Shown: positions 50,118 to 58,752 of the stretch, in pieces
Layout: every line of letters begins with the position of its first letter
Position numbering within the stretch: position 1 is the stretch's first letter
Assembly: GCF_027706845.1 (NCBI RefSeq)
Contig: NZ_JAQGCZ010000018.1
Coordinates: forward strand, 30,012 to 94,011
Source: Mycolicibacterium sp. BiH015
GTDB lineage: Bacteria; Actinomycetota; Actinomycetes; Mycobacteriales; Mycobacteriaceae
DNA length: 64,000 bases
Direction: 5' to 3'
Position numbers and translations under genes: made by a program
The notes under the pieces: model-generated
What the model was told of the DNA's origin: nothing
Seen by the model: the letters and a program-made list of their open reading frames with translations, nothing else
The model's database searches: none

Positions 50118-50636
50118 ATGAGCGACCGATATCGCACCCTGCTGTTGCTGCGCCACGCCAAGTCGGATTACCCCGACGGGGTGCCCGACCACGACCGTCC
50201 GCTGGCGCCGAGAGGTGTCAGAGAGGCCGCGCTTGCCGGCGATTGGATCAGGGCCGCCGGGAACGACGTCGACGCCGTGCTGTGCTCCACCGCCACCCGC
50301 ACACGACAGACTCTGGAGCGCACAGGCATCACCGCCGCGGTCGAGTACGTCGACCGGATCTACGACGCCACGCCCGGCATCGTCATCGAGGAGATCAACG
50401 GCGTGCAGTCGCGCTTCGGGGACGGGGTGTCCACGCTGCTGGTGGTCGGGCACGAGCCGGTGATGTCGTCGGTCGCGCTCGGCCTCGCAGACGAGGAGTC
50501 CAGCAACGGGCCTGTCGCTGCCCAGCTTTCAGCCAAATTCCCCACCTCGTCGATCGCGGTGCTGCGCGCTGCGGCGCCGTGGGATCAGTGGGCTCTGCGC
50601 GGCGCCGAACTCGTGGACTTCCATACCGCGCGCTGA
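50118..50636 (+). CDS. SixA-like histidine phosphatase (Rv1276c-like)
   Basis: This 172-residue phosphoglycerate-mutase-fold protein has the catalytic Leu-Arg-His-Ala-Lys-Ser near the N-terminus (Arg-His-Gly replaced by Arg-His-Ala-Lys as in SixA) and a second catalytic His in Val-Val-Gly-His-Glu-Pro. It may dephosphorylate phosphohistidine or small phosphoesters. The stop lies in the first unit of a tandem repeat shared with the end of lprC. Confidence 0.87.
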   Translation: MSDRYRTLLLLRHAKSDYPDGVPDHDRPLAPRGVREAALAGDWIRAAGNDVDAVLCSTATRTRQTLERTGITAAVEYVDRIYDATPGIVIEEINGVQSRFGDGVSTLLVVGHEPVMSSVALGLADEESSNGPVAAQLSAKFPTSSIAVLRAAAPWDQWALRGAELVDFHTAR

Positions 50637-50695
50637 GCGCGCAATCCCATCGCAGCGCGCTGAGCCGCAATCCAATCGGAGCGCGCTAAGCGCGG
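50628..50695. repeat. Tandem repeat spanning two convergent gene ends
   Basis: Two full units of 27 and 26 bp (50628-50654, 50655-50680) and a partial third (50681-50695) begin GCGCGCTGAGC or GCGCGCTAAGC. The first unit contains the stop of the SixA-like gene, and the third contains the lprC stop on the other strand. Confidence 0.8.
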
Positions 50696-51231
50696 GTGGC
50701 GAGCGTCAACTCCATCAGCTTGATCGCCATACCGCAGGCATCCATGCCGGGCGTCTGTGGGTTGACCCACCATCCGACGACGCCGGCGGCATCGCTGGCG
50801 ACGCCGCACGCGCCGTTGGGATCGTTGGGCCGCATCACGATCGATTCGATACCGGCGACCGAGCGATTCTCGATCTGATACTGCAACTGTTCGGCGACGC
50901 TGCGCTCATTGTCGAGGCTGCCGGTCTCGAACCAGAAGCGGGTGATATCCACCAGTCCGGCCGGGTTGGCGGCCTGCCACCGGCAGATCGCGCCGACGAA
51001 GGTGCTCTGAATGTCGAGCGGATCGGCACCGACTGTCTCGGCGAGGATGTCCTCGGTGAGGACCTCGCACTCTTTGAGCAGGTTCGGGTACTTGCGTTCC
51101 GAGTTGTCGTTGCGGGGAACGTCTCCGGAGCTCGACTTGGCTGCGGTGCCTTCGACCGTCTGCGTACAGCCGGTCAGCAGCGCCAGGCCGGCCATCGCAG
51201 CGATCGCCCCGGTGAGCAGGCGGCGGGTCAT
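50686..51231 (-). CDS. lprC: DUF3558-type lipoprotein LprC
   Basis: This 181-residue lipoprotein has a signal helix ending in Leu-Leu-Thr-Gly-Cys. The outer domain has several Cys and a Trp-rich core, with Ile-Cys-Arg-Trp and Gly-Trp-Trp-Val-Asn as in DUF3558 proteins. No enzymatic motif is seen. ATG 51231 overlaps the lprB stop (ATGA). Position between the SixA-like gene and lprB matches Rv1275. Its close co-translation with lprB suggests that the two act together in the envelope. Confidence 0.88.
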   Translation of the reverse strand: MTRRLLTGAIAAMAGLALLTGCTQTVEGTAAKSSSGDVPRNDNSERKYPNLLKECEVLTEDILAETVGADPLDIQSTFVGAICRWQAANPAGLVDITRFWFETGSLDNERSVAEQLQYQIENRSVAGIESIVMRPNDPNGACGVASDAAGVVGWWVNPQTPGMDACGMAIKLMELTLATRA

Positions 51232-51827
51232 TTGGAGTTCACAATCGACTGACGGGTGAGTTCCTTGGCCACTTCGCAGGCGTCCGGATAGGGCGGCTGT
51301 GAGTAGCTGATCGACCATTCGATGAAGTCGTCGTTGAACTGGATGCCCACCTCGCAGAGGTTGACGCCGATCTTCGGGTCGGGGTCTTCGTTGATGCCGA
51401 TGAAGCCGTCGTGGCCCTCGATGTTGATGTCTTCGACGCTGGTGCGCGACAACTCCATGGTCTTGCGCTCACGGCCGATGGGGCTTCCGCGGAACCACGA
51501 GAACGAGAAGTGGGGTCCCAGGATGGATCCACCGGACAGCCACTGGCATCCGACCGAGGTCTTCGCGGTGTTCACCAGGCCGGGGACCTCGGTCAACTGG
51601 GCGATCGTCTCATCGCTGACTCCGCCGCACTCGGGGAAGAACGGACCGTGCGACACGTTCTGCTGCGGCGCCTCCGTCGACGGCACGGCCGGGCCCTGCG
51701 GTTCGGAGTCCGAACATGCTGCGAGCACCGGGATCACAGCTGCGAGAGAAACAGCCAGCGCCCGGCGCACGCGAGGAGCAGAAACCGACGCCGACGGCCG
51801 GCGATGCGCGCGGTAGCTCGGGGTCAC
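51228..51827 (-). CDS. lprB: DUF3558-type lipoprotein LprB
   Basis: This 199-residue paralogue of LprC has a basic N-terminus, a hydrophobic stretch ending Leu-Ala-Ala-Cys (lipobox) and an outer domain with Val-Gly-Cys-Gln-Trp, Phe-Ser-Trp-Phe-Arg-Gly-Ser-Pro and a Cys-Glu-Val-Gly-Ile strand. The start is uncertain; GTG 51827 gives a normal lipoprotein signal. It is followed directly by lprC and diverges from the ABC exporter genes, as in Rv1274. Confidence 0.85.
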   Translation of the reverse strand: MTPSYRAHRRPSASVSAPRVRRALAVSLAAVIPVLAACSDSEPQGPAVPSTEAPQQNVSHGPFFPECGGVSDETIAQLTEVPGLVNTAKTSVGCQWLSGGSILGPHFSFSWFRGSPIGRERKTMELSRTSVEDINIEGHDGFIGINEDPDPKIGVNLCEVGIQFNDDFIEWSISYSQPPYPDACEVAKELTRQSIVNSK

Positions 51828-51954
51828 GCCATGCACTGTAGCGGCAGCCCCAGGCGTCAACCACCGACATGCCGATTGACCTGCCCATTTATCCGATTCT
51901 CAGGTGCGTCAACCGCACAGCCGCAGCGGCCGCCGGGTGTGCGACAGTAGCGGG

Positions 51955-53697
51955 ATGCTCTGGGGCCTGCTCCGGCGGTACGCGCGACCGTATCGCTCAC
52001 TGTTGGCGGTGGTCGCAGCGCTTCAGGCGGTGAGCACGCTGGCAACGCTCTATCTGCCCACGGTCAATGCGTCGATCATCGACGACGGCGTTTCGCAGGG
52101 CGACCTGCGCCGCATCGTCGAGCTCGGCGGGGTGATGCTCGCGGTGACCGCGCTGCAGGTCCTGTGTGCGGTCGGCGCGGTCTACTTCGGTTCACGAGCG
52201 AGCATGGGCGTAGGCCGCGATCTGCGCTCGGACCTGTTCCACCACATCACGGGGTTCTCGGCGGAGGAGACCGCCCGCTTCGGTGCGCCGTCGCTGCTCA
52301 CGCGGACCACGAACGACGTTCAGCAGATCCAGCTTCTTGTGCAGCTGACAGCGACGATGCTGATCACCGCGCCGATCATGTGCGTCGGGGGCATCGTCAT
52401 GGCGGTGCACGAAGATGCGGGACTGTCGTGGTTGTTGGTGGTCAGCGTGCCGCTGCTCGCGGGGACCAACTACTGGATCGTCACGCGTCTCCTGCCGATC
52501 TTCCGGCGGGTGCAGGGCCAGATCGACGGGATCAACCGCGTGATGAGAGAGCAGCTGACGGGCCTGCGGGTGGTGCGGGCGTTTGCGCGGGAACCGTTCG
52601 AGCGCAACCGCTTTGCCGAAGCCAACACCGGTCTGGCCGACAGCGCCCTGGAAGCCGGGCGCTGGCAGGCGCTGATGCTTCCGGTGACCACGCTGGTGAT
52701 CAACGTGTCGAGCGTGGCGCTGATCTGGTTCGGAGGCATGCGCATCGACGCCGGACAGATGCAGGTCGGCTCGCTCATCGCATTCCTGTCCTATTTCATG
52801 CAGATCCTCGTCGCGGTGCTGATGGCCACCTTCATCCTGGTCATCATCCCGCGCGCCTCCGTGTGCGCGGAACGGATCACCGAGGTGTTCACCACCGAAC
52901 CGGCCATCACCACCTCCCTCTCTGCCGTATCTCCGGAGACGGTCGCGGGCGAGATCCGTTTCACCGGTGCGACGTTCAGCTACGCCGGCGCCGACCGACC
53001 CGTGCTGCGGGATGTCTCGTTCACGGCGCGGCCCGGGACGACGACGGCGATCGTCGGATCGACCGGCTCCGGCAAATCCACGCTGATATCGCTGATCTGC
53101 CGGCTCTACGACGTCACCGCCGGTTCGGTGAGCGTCGACGGCATCGATGTCCGCGAGTTCGACATCGAGAAGCTGTGGGGAGCCATCGGGCTGGTTCCGC
53201 AGCGCGGCTACCTGTTCTCGGGCACCGTCGCCGACAATCTGCAATTCGGCGCGGCCCCAGGAAAGGTTGTCACCGAAGAGGAAATGTGGGAGGCGCTGCG
53301 GGTGGCGTGCGCCGACGACTTCGTCGCGGGACACCCTGACGGTCTGTCGATCCGGGTGGCACAGGGCGGGACGAACTTCTCCGGCGGACAGCGCCAGCGG
53401 CTGGCCATCGCGCGCGCCGTGATCCGCCGTCCGGTGATCTACCTGTTCGACGACTCCTTCTCCGCGCTCGACGTCCACACCGACGCGCGCGTGCGCGAAC
53501 GTCTGCGGGCGGCATCGGCATCTGCGACGGTGGTGATCGTTTCGCAACGGATCTCGACGGTGTCGGCCGCGGATCAGATCGTGGTGGTCGACGACGGCCG
53601 GGTGGTCGGGACGGGAACCCACGATCACCTGCTCGGCACGTGTGAGGCCTACCGCGAGTTCGCGGACTCCCAGTCGGTGTCGGCCGGAGAACGATGA
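51955..53697 (+). CDS. ABC exporter half-transporter (Rv1273c-like), degenerate site
   Basis: This 580-residue protein has six membrane helices (about 1-300) and a nucleotide-binding domain with Gly-Ser-Thr-Gly-Ser-Gly-Lys-Ser, signature Phe-Ser-Gly-Gly-Gln-Arg-Gln, and Walker B Tyr-Leu-Phe-Asp-Asp-Ser. The catalytic Glu after Walker B is Asp here, the mark of the inactive site in heterodimeric exporters. It is coupled to the next gene by an ATGA overlap. Confidence 0.92.
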   Translation: MLWGLLRRYARPYRSLLAVVAALQAVSTLATLYLPTVNASIIDDGVSQGDLRRIVELGGVMLAVTALQVLCAVGAVYFGSRASMGVGRDLRSDLFHHITGFSAEETARFGAPSLLTRTTNDVQQIQLLVQLTATMLITAPIMCVGGIVMAVHEDAGLSWLLVVSVPLLAGTNYWIVTRLLPIFRRVQGQIDGINRVMREQLTGLRVVRAFAREPFERNRFAEANTGLADSALEAGRWQALMLPVTTLVINVSSVALIWFGGMRIDAGQMQVGSLIAFLSYFMQILVAVLMATFILVIIPRASVCAERITEVFTTEPAITTSLSAVSPETVAGEIRFTGATFSYAGADRPVLRDVSFTARPGTTTAIVGSTGSGKSTLISLICRLYDVTAGSVSVDGIDVREFDIEKLWGAIGLVPQRGYLFSGTVADNLQFGAAPGKVVTEEEMWEALRVACADDFVAGHPDGLSIRVAQGGTNFSGGQRQRLAIARAVIRRPVIYLFDDSFSALDVHTDARVRERLRAASASATVVIVSQRISTVSAADQIVVVDDGRVVGTGTHDHLLGTCEAYREFADSQSVSAGER

Positions 53698-55610
53698 CCG
53701 GGCCGATGGCGCGTGGGATACGGATGGCCGAGCCGCCGCAGGTTCGGTCCCGTGACTTCAGGGGCTCGGCCATCCGGCTCCTGAAGCGACTCATGCCGCA
53801 GCGGGCCATGGCGATCGCGGTGATGGTGCTCGGCATCGGCGGCATCGCGATCGGCGTCGTGGGACCGCGGATTCTCGGCCACGCGACGGACCTGCTGTTC
53901 AACGGCGTCATCGGCCGCCAGCTGCCTGCGGGCCTGACCAAGGAGCAGGCAGTGGAGGCGGCTCGGGCACGGGGCGACGGCACATTCGCCGACCTGCTGT
54001 CGGGCATGAACGTCGTCCCCGGCCAGGGGGTCGATTTCGGCGCCGTCGCGCGCACGCTGCTGCTGGCACTGGGACTCTATCTTGTTGCCGCTGCGATGGT
54101 CTGGTTGCAGGCCCGGTTGCTCAACGTCGTCGTGCAGCGCACCATGGTGTCGCTGCGCGCTGATGTCGAAGACAAGGTGCATCGGCTTCCGTTGCGGTAC
54201 TTCGACTCCCGGCAGCGCGGTGAGGTTCTCAGCCGGGTGACCAACGATGTCGACAACCTGCAGCAGTCGCTGTCCATGTCGATCACGCAGCTGCTCACCT
54301 CGGTGCTGACCGTGGTGGCGGTGCTGGTGATGATGCTGACGATCTCGCCACTGCTGACACTACTCACGGTGGTGACGGTGCCCTTGTCGCTGTGGGTGAC
54401 CCGCTCGATCGCGAAGCGGTCCCGCAAGCTGTTCGTCGCGCAGTGGACGAACACCGGGAAACTCAACGCACACATCGAGGAGACCTACAGCGGATTCACG
54501 GTCGTCAAGACGTTCGGGCATCGCGCCCGCGCCGAAGAGGAGTTCCGAGAGCTCAACGACGACGTCTACCACGCCAGCTTCGGAGCCCAGTTCCTGTCCG
54601 GGCTCGTCTCTCCGGCAACGGTTTTCATCGGGAACCTGAGCTATGTCGCCGTGGCCGTGGTCGGCGGTCTGCAGGTTGCGACGGGCCAGATCACGCTCGG
54701 CAGCATCCAGGCGTTCATCCAGTACGTGCGACAGTTCAACCAACCGTTGACCCAGATCGCGGGCATGTACAACACGATGCAGTCCGGGATCGCGAGTGCC
54801 GAGCGGGTCTTCGACCTCCTCGATGCCGAGGAAGAGCCCGCCGACCCATCCCTGGATCTCGACGCCGCGCTGGCCGCGGGAAACACCCGACGAGGCGGGC
54901 GTGTCGAATTCGACCGGGTGTCGTTCGGCTATCAGCCGGGCGCCCCGGTGTTCGAGGACCTCTCGCTGATGGTCGAACCCGGGACAACCGTCGCGATCGT
55001 CGGTCCCACAGGGGCGGGTAAGACGACGCTGGTGAACCTGCTGATGCGGTTCTACGACGTCGACTCGGGACGGATACTGCTCGACGGCGTCGACATCTCG
55101 ACGGTCAGCCGCAGCTCGCTGCGTTCCCGGATCGGGATGGTGTTGCAGGACACCTGGCTGTTCGCCGGGACTGTCTACGAGAACATCGCCTACGGCCGCC
55201 CGGATGCCGAACGCGACGAGGTCATCGAGGCGGCCACCGCAGCATTCGTCGACCGGTTCGTGCACACCCTGCCGGACGGTTACGACACCCGCCTCAACGA
55301 CGGCGGCACGAACATCAGCACAGGCGAGAAGCAGCTCATCACGATCGCGCGCGCCGTGCTGGCCCGGCCGCAGCTGCTGATCCTCGACGAGGCCACCAGC
55401 TCGGTCGATACCCGGACCGAGGTGCTCATCCAGCAGGCGATGCGCACGCTGCGCAGCGACCGCACGAGTTTCATCATCGCCCACCGACTTTCGACGATTC
55501 GGGACGCCGACACGATCCTGGTGATGGAGGCCGGCAAGATCGTGGAGCGCGGCACACACGACGAGTTGCTGGAGCGCCGAGGCGAGTACTGGACGATGGT
55601 CAACCGCTGA
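53694..55610 (+). CDS. ABC exporter half-transporter (Rv1272c-like), active site
   Basis: This 638-residue partner of the preceding gene has six helices with a long outer insertion after helix 1 (about 75-115) and a nucleotide-binding domain with Gly-Pro-Thr-Gly-Ala-Gly-Lys-Thr. Walker B Leu-Leu-Ile-Leu-Asp-Glu-Ala-Thr has the catalytic Glu, while the signature is Ile-Ser-Thr-Gly-Glu-Lys-Gln rather than Leu-Ser-Gly-Gly-Gln. The two departures are complementary between the subunits, which supports one heterodimer. The substrate is unknown; lipids or drugs are plausible. Confidence 0.92.
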   Translation: MTGPMARGIRMAEPPQVRSRDFRGSAIRLLKRLMPQRAMAIAVMVLGIGGIAIGVVGPRILGHATDLLFNGVIGRQLPAGLTKEQAVEAARARGDGTFADLLSGMNVVPGQGVDFGAVARTLLLALGLYLVAAAMVWLQARLLNVVVQRTMVSLRADVEDKVHRLPLRYFDSRQRGEVLSRVTNDVDNLQQSLSMSITQLLTSVLTVVAVLVMMLTISPLLTLLTVVTVPLSLWVTRSIAKRSRKLFVAQWTNTGKLNAHIEETYSGFTVVKTFGHRARAEEEFRELNDDVYHASFGAQFLSGLVSPATVFIGNLSYVAVAVVGGLQVATGQITLGSIQAFIQYVRQFNQPLTQIAGMYNTMQSGIASAERVFDLLDAEEEPADPSLDLDAALAAGNTRRGGRVEFDRVSFGYQPGAPVFEDLSLMVEPGTTVAIVGPTGAGKTTLVNLLMRFYDVDSGRILLDGVDISTVSRSSLRSRIGMVLQDTWLFAGTVYENIAYGRPDAERDEVIEAATAAFVDRFVHTLPDGYDTRLNDGGTNISTGEKQLITIARAVLARPQLLILDEATSSVDTRTEVLIQQAMRTLRSDRTSFIIAHRLSTIRDADTILVMEAGKIVERGTHDELLERRGEYWTMVNR

Positions 55611-55677
55611 CGGGTCAAGCACCCTGCTCAATTGAATTTCGGGGACGTTCCCCCGTTGCGCGGGAGACCATGGCGAC

Positions 55678-57840
55678 ATGACCCGGACGGTGCACACCTT
55701 CTGCCGCTACTGCCTGGCGTCGTGTGGTGTCGAGGTGACGGTCGAGGACAACCGCGTCGTCAAGATCTCGGCCGACAAGCAGAACCCGCACACCTGGCGC
55801 GACTTCTGCGCCAAGGGCCGCACCGCGGGGCAGCTCGTCGAGCACCCGCGGCGCATCGTCGCCCCGATGCGCCGCGTCGGCGACACCTACGTCGAGGCCA
55901 CCTGGGAAGAGGCGATCGCCGATATCGCGGCCAGGCTGAACGCGGTCATCGACGCCGACACCCCTGACGCGGTCGGCCTCTACTACGGCAACCCGGCGGG
56001 ATTCTCGTCGTCGAACATCATGTTCATGAACGGCTGGCTGGATGCCATCGGCACCCGCAGCCGCTACTCGGTCGGCTCGATCGACCAGAACGCGATGCAT
56101 GTGGTCGCGGCGGCGATGTACGGGTCGATACTGATGGCGCCCGTCTCCGATATCGACAATTGCGACTACTTCCTGCTCGTCGGGACCAATCCGGCGGTGA
56201 GCGCTTGGAACTGGCTGGAGACGGTGCCGGGAGGTTGGCGACGCGCCCTTGCGCGGCAGGCGCAGGGCGCCACGATCGTCGTGGTCGATCCGCTCCGCAC
56301 GGAGTCGGCGGCGAAGGCCGATGTGCACCTTGCGGTGCGGCCGGCCCAGGACTGGGCGCTGCTGCTGGCGATGGTGAAGGTGATCCTCGACGAAGGCTTG
56401 GAGCATGTTCAGGACTGCGCCGAACTCGCTGACGGCCTGCAGAGCCTGCGAGAGCTCGTCGCTGATGCCGACCTGGACGACCTCGCCCGCCGCTGCGAAC
56501 TCGATCGGCCCCGAATCGAGACGGTGGCAAGAGATTTCGCCAATGCGCGGGGAGCGATGGTGGTCACCCGCACCGGCGTCTCGATGCACCTGACGGGCAC
56601 TGTCGCGGAGTGGCTGGGCCACGTGCTGAACGTCATCACGGGACGAATGGACCGGCCCGGCGGCCGCCGGTACGAACCGGGGTACGTGGACGCCATCCGC
56701 CTGTCGGGCATGGTCAAGGCCAGCCCGCACCGCAACCGGCTCTCGGGCCGGACGATGGTCGCCGGCGCCCATTCGCTGTCGGAGCTTCCCGACGAGATCA
56801 CGACGCCGGGTGCGGGCCAGATCCGGGCCCTGGTGATCAACTGCGGCAACCCGGTGGTGTCGGGACCCGACGGCGCCCGGCTCGACACGGCGCTGGCCCA
56901 ACTCGATCTGCTGGTGGCCATCGACTTCGTGCAGCGGGAGAGCCACCGGCACGCGCACTGGCTGCTGCCCGCCGTGCACTGGCTGGAACGCGACGATCTG
57001 CTGGCGTTCACCAGCAATATGCACGACGAGACGTACCTGCACTACGGCGCCAAGGCTGTCGACCCGCCGCCGGGTGCGCGGCAGGAATGGCGGATCTTCG
57101 TCGACCTCGCGATCGCGATGGGTAAGCCGATGTTCCGCGCGAAGGGTCTGAACGGTTTCATCGAGACCACCCGGCGGGCAGCGCGGCTGACCCGCAGGCC
57201 CGGCCTCGAGTTCACCCCGCACTGGATCGACCGCCTGATCGTCGCGACGGGCCGGAAATTCAACGGCCGCAGGATCTCCTGGCGCGAGGTGATGGCGCAT
57301 CCGCACGGCTGGGTGCTGGGCCCGCGCGAGTTCGGCCACTTCCGGGCCGCACTACGCACACCCGACAGGAAGGTTCACGTTGCACCGCCCGAATTCGTGG
57401 CGCGCGCAAGGGAACTTCTGGCCGAGCCGGCCCCATGTCCGCCCGCCGACTTTCCGTTCCTGCTCGCCAACCGCAGGCACCGGCATTCCATGAACTCGTG
57501 GCTCAACGATCTGCCCAGCCTGCACCCGTCCGGGAAGGGCACCGAGGTCGTCATCCACCCCGACGACGCGGCGCGGCTGGGCATCGGCGACGGCGACCGG
57601 GTGAGGGTGCATTCCCCTGTAGGGGCCGTCGAGTTGACGGCGACGATCTCGGATCAGCCCCGTCCAGGCGTCGTCGTCATCGACCACGGCTGGGGCTCAA
57701 GGGTTTTCGATCCGCGCGGTGGGTCGGCTCCCGAATCTTTCGGCATCAACCGCAACCTGCTCGTCGACGCAGAGCCTGTCGATCCACTGTCGCAGACCGC
57801 AGCGCTGAACTCCTCCTACGTCGCCGTCGCCCGGGTCTAG
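55678..57840 (+). CDS. Molybdopterin-dependent oxidoreductase (bis-MGD, iron-sulfur)
   Basis: This 720-residue enzyme is of the formate-dehydrogenase/nitrate-reductase superfamily. C9, C12, C16 and C44 form the N-terminal 4Fe-4S site (C-x2-C-x3-C-x27-C). A Ser-Ile-Asp-Gln-Asn segment near residue 138 stands where a Cys or selenocysteine Mo ligand often occurs, so a Ser/Thr or no protein ligand is likely. A C-terminal molybdopterin-binding domain starts near 595 (Phe-Leu-Leu-Ala-Asn-Arg). No Tat signal and no partner subunits adjoin, so it is a cytosolic, single-subunit type. Substrate unknown. Confidence 0.85.
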   Translation: MTRTVHTFCRYCLASCGVEVTVEDNRVVKISADKQNPHTWRDFCAKGRTAGQLVEHPRRIVAPMRRVGDTYVEATWEEAIADIAARLNAVIDADTPDAVGLYYGNPAGFSSSNIMFMNGWLDAIGTRSRYSVGSIDQNAMHVVAAAMYGSILMAPVSDIDNCDYFLLVGTNPAVSAWNWLETVPGGWRRALARQAQGATIVVVDPLRTESAAKADVHLAVRPAQDWALLLAMVKVILDEGLEHVQDCAELADGLQSLRELVADADLDDLARRCELDRPRIETVARDFANARGAMVVTRTGVSMHLTGTVAEWLGHVLNVITGRMDRPGGRRYEPGYVDAIRLSGMVKASPHRNRLSGRTMVAGAHSLSELPDEITTPGAGQIRALVINCGNPVVSGPDGARLDTALAQLDLLVAIDFVQRESHRHAHWLLPAVHWLERDDLLAFTSNMHDETYLHYGAKAVDPPPGARQEWRIFVDLAIAMGKPMFRAKGLNGFIETTRRAARLTRRPGLEFTPHWIDRLIVATGRKFNGRRISWREVMAHPHGWVLGPREFGHFRAALRTPDRKVHVAPPEFVARARELLAEPAPCPPADFPFLLANRRHRHSMNSWLNDLPSLHPSGKGTEVVIHPDDAARLGIGDGDRVRVHSPVGAVELTATISDQPRPGVVVIDHGWGSRVFDPRGGSAPESFGINRNLLVDAEPVDPLSQTAALNSSYVAVARV

Positions 57841-58406
57841 AGTTTCGGCCCCTCGCTGCGCAGGTCGTCGACCTCGCGCATCGCGTCGCGCAGCTTGCCG
57901 AGCCACTCGTCGGCATGCTCGGCGACGAGCCGCACCGACCACACGAGAGCGTCCGACCGGGAGCGCGCCACGCCGGCATCGACAAGAGTGTCGAGCACTC
58001 GCCTTTCGGGCTGACGCAGCCGCGTCATGACCGGAACAGCCAAGTGGGTGAACAGGATTCGCTCGGTGGCGTCACCCTCACCGGCAATGTCGATCCCCCA
58101 GGAGACCTTGCGGCCGTAGCGTGCCTCCGCCTCGTCGGCGATCTGCATGCGCTCGGTGCGGGTCTGCTCGCGGAAGCGGGCAGCCCGACCCGAAGCGCGC
58201 GCTTCACTCTCGGGGTTCTCGGGTTCGGGAAGCCTGCCGATCACGGTGATCTCTTCGCGATCGACGATGACCTCGGGGTCACCGGCGAACCAGTGATCGG
58301 GGAGACGCCCACCGAACCACTCGGGGGCATCAGTGGCATCGGGTTGGTCGGCTTGCTGCCAGCCGCCGGAGCGGCCTGACCGTCGGCTATGAGGATGGTG
58401 TCGCAT
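57837..58406 (-). CDS. Conserved protein of unknown function, charged helical
   Basis: This 189-residue soluble protein has a basic, Gln/Gly-rich N-terminus, then a beta unit Glu-Val-Ile-Val-Asp-Arg-Glu-Glu-Ile-Thr-Val-Ile-Gly and a helical C-terminal half. The segment Arg-Gln-Pro-Glu-Arg-Arg-Val-Leu-Asp-Thr-Leu-Val, then Ser-Arg-Ser-Asp-Ala-Leu, resembles a ribbon-helix-helix-like unit, but I cannot prove DNA binding. No neighbour looks like a toxin. It shares CTAG at its stop with the oxidoreductase gene. Confidence 0.65.
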   Translation of the reverse strand: MRHHPHSRRSGRSGGWQQADQPDATDAPEWFGGRLPDHWFAGDPEVIVDREEITVIGRLPEPENPESEARASGRAARFREQTRTERMQIADEAEARYGRKVSWGIDIAGEGDATERILFTHLAVPVMTRLRQPERRVLDTLVDAGVARSRSDALVWSVRLVAEHADEWLGKLRDAMREVDDLRSEGPKL

Positions 58407-58471
58407 GATTACATACTTACACTGTTACAGCCGTAGCGGGGCAACGTTCGCCGCGAGCAGAATCACCGCCA

Positions 58472-58675
58472 TCAGTTGCGCTTGAGCAGCACCGCAGCGC
58501 CGCCGCCGAGCACGGCCGCGACCAGCAACACCATCGCCCATCCCGGACCCAACAACCACCACACGACCCCGATCCCGAGCAGGATGGGCGAGAGCGCGAA
58601 CAACACCATGCCGGGGTGCTGCCTGATGACCGCGAGCGCGCCCTGGGCACGCTGTCGGTCGATTTCTTTGGCCAT
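58472..58675 (-). CDS. Small two-helix membrane protein
   Basis: This 67-residue protein has a short charged N-terminus and two membrane helices (about 23-42 and 45-62), ending Leu-Lys-Arg-Asn. The ATG at 58675 fits a short soluble start (Ala-Lys-Glu-Ile-Asp-Arg-Gln-Arg); the frame upstream is non-coding in style. It is divergent from the AIM24 gene 78 bp away. Function unknown. Confidence 0.65.
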   Translation of the reverse strand: MAKEIDRQRAQGALAVIRQHPGMVLFALSPILLGIGVVWWLLGPGWAMVLLVAAVLGGGAAVLLKRN

Positions 58676-58752
58676 TTCCCCAGAATGCCAGCTGACCGGC
58701 GGCCCGGCGCCGCATAGGGTGAACCCCGACAAACTCGCTAAAGGAGGCGGCG

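Noticed and set aside
52192..57339. Long minus-strand frames opposite the ABC exporter and molybdopterin genes
   Set aside because: Antisense shadows caused by GC-rich third positions. The plus-strand frames hold complete Walker, signature and iron-sulfur motifs.
57837..58406. Toxin-antitoxin module around the ribbon-helix-helix-like segment
   Set aside because: No toxin-like partner adjoins, and the segment match is weak.
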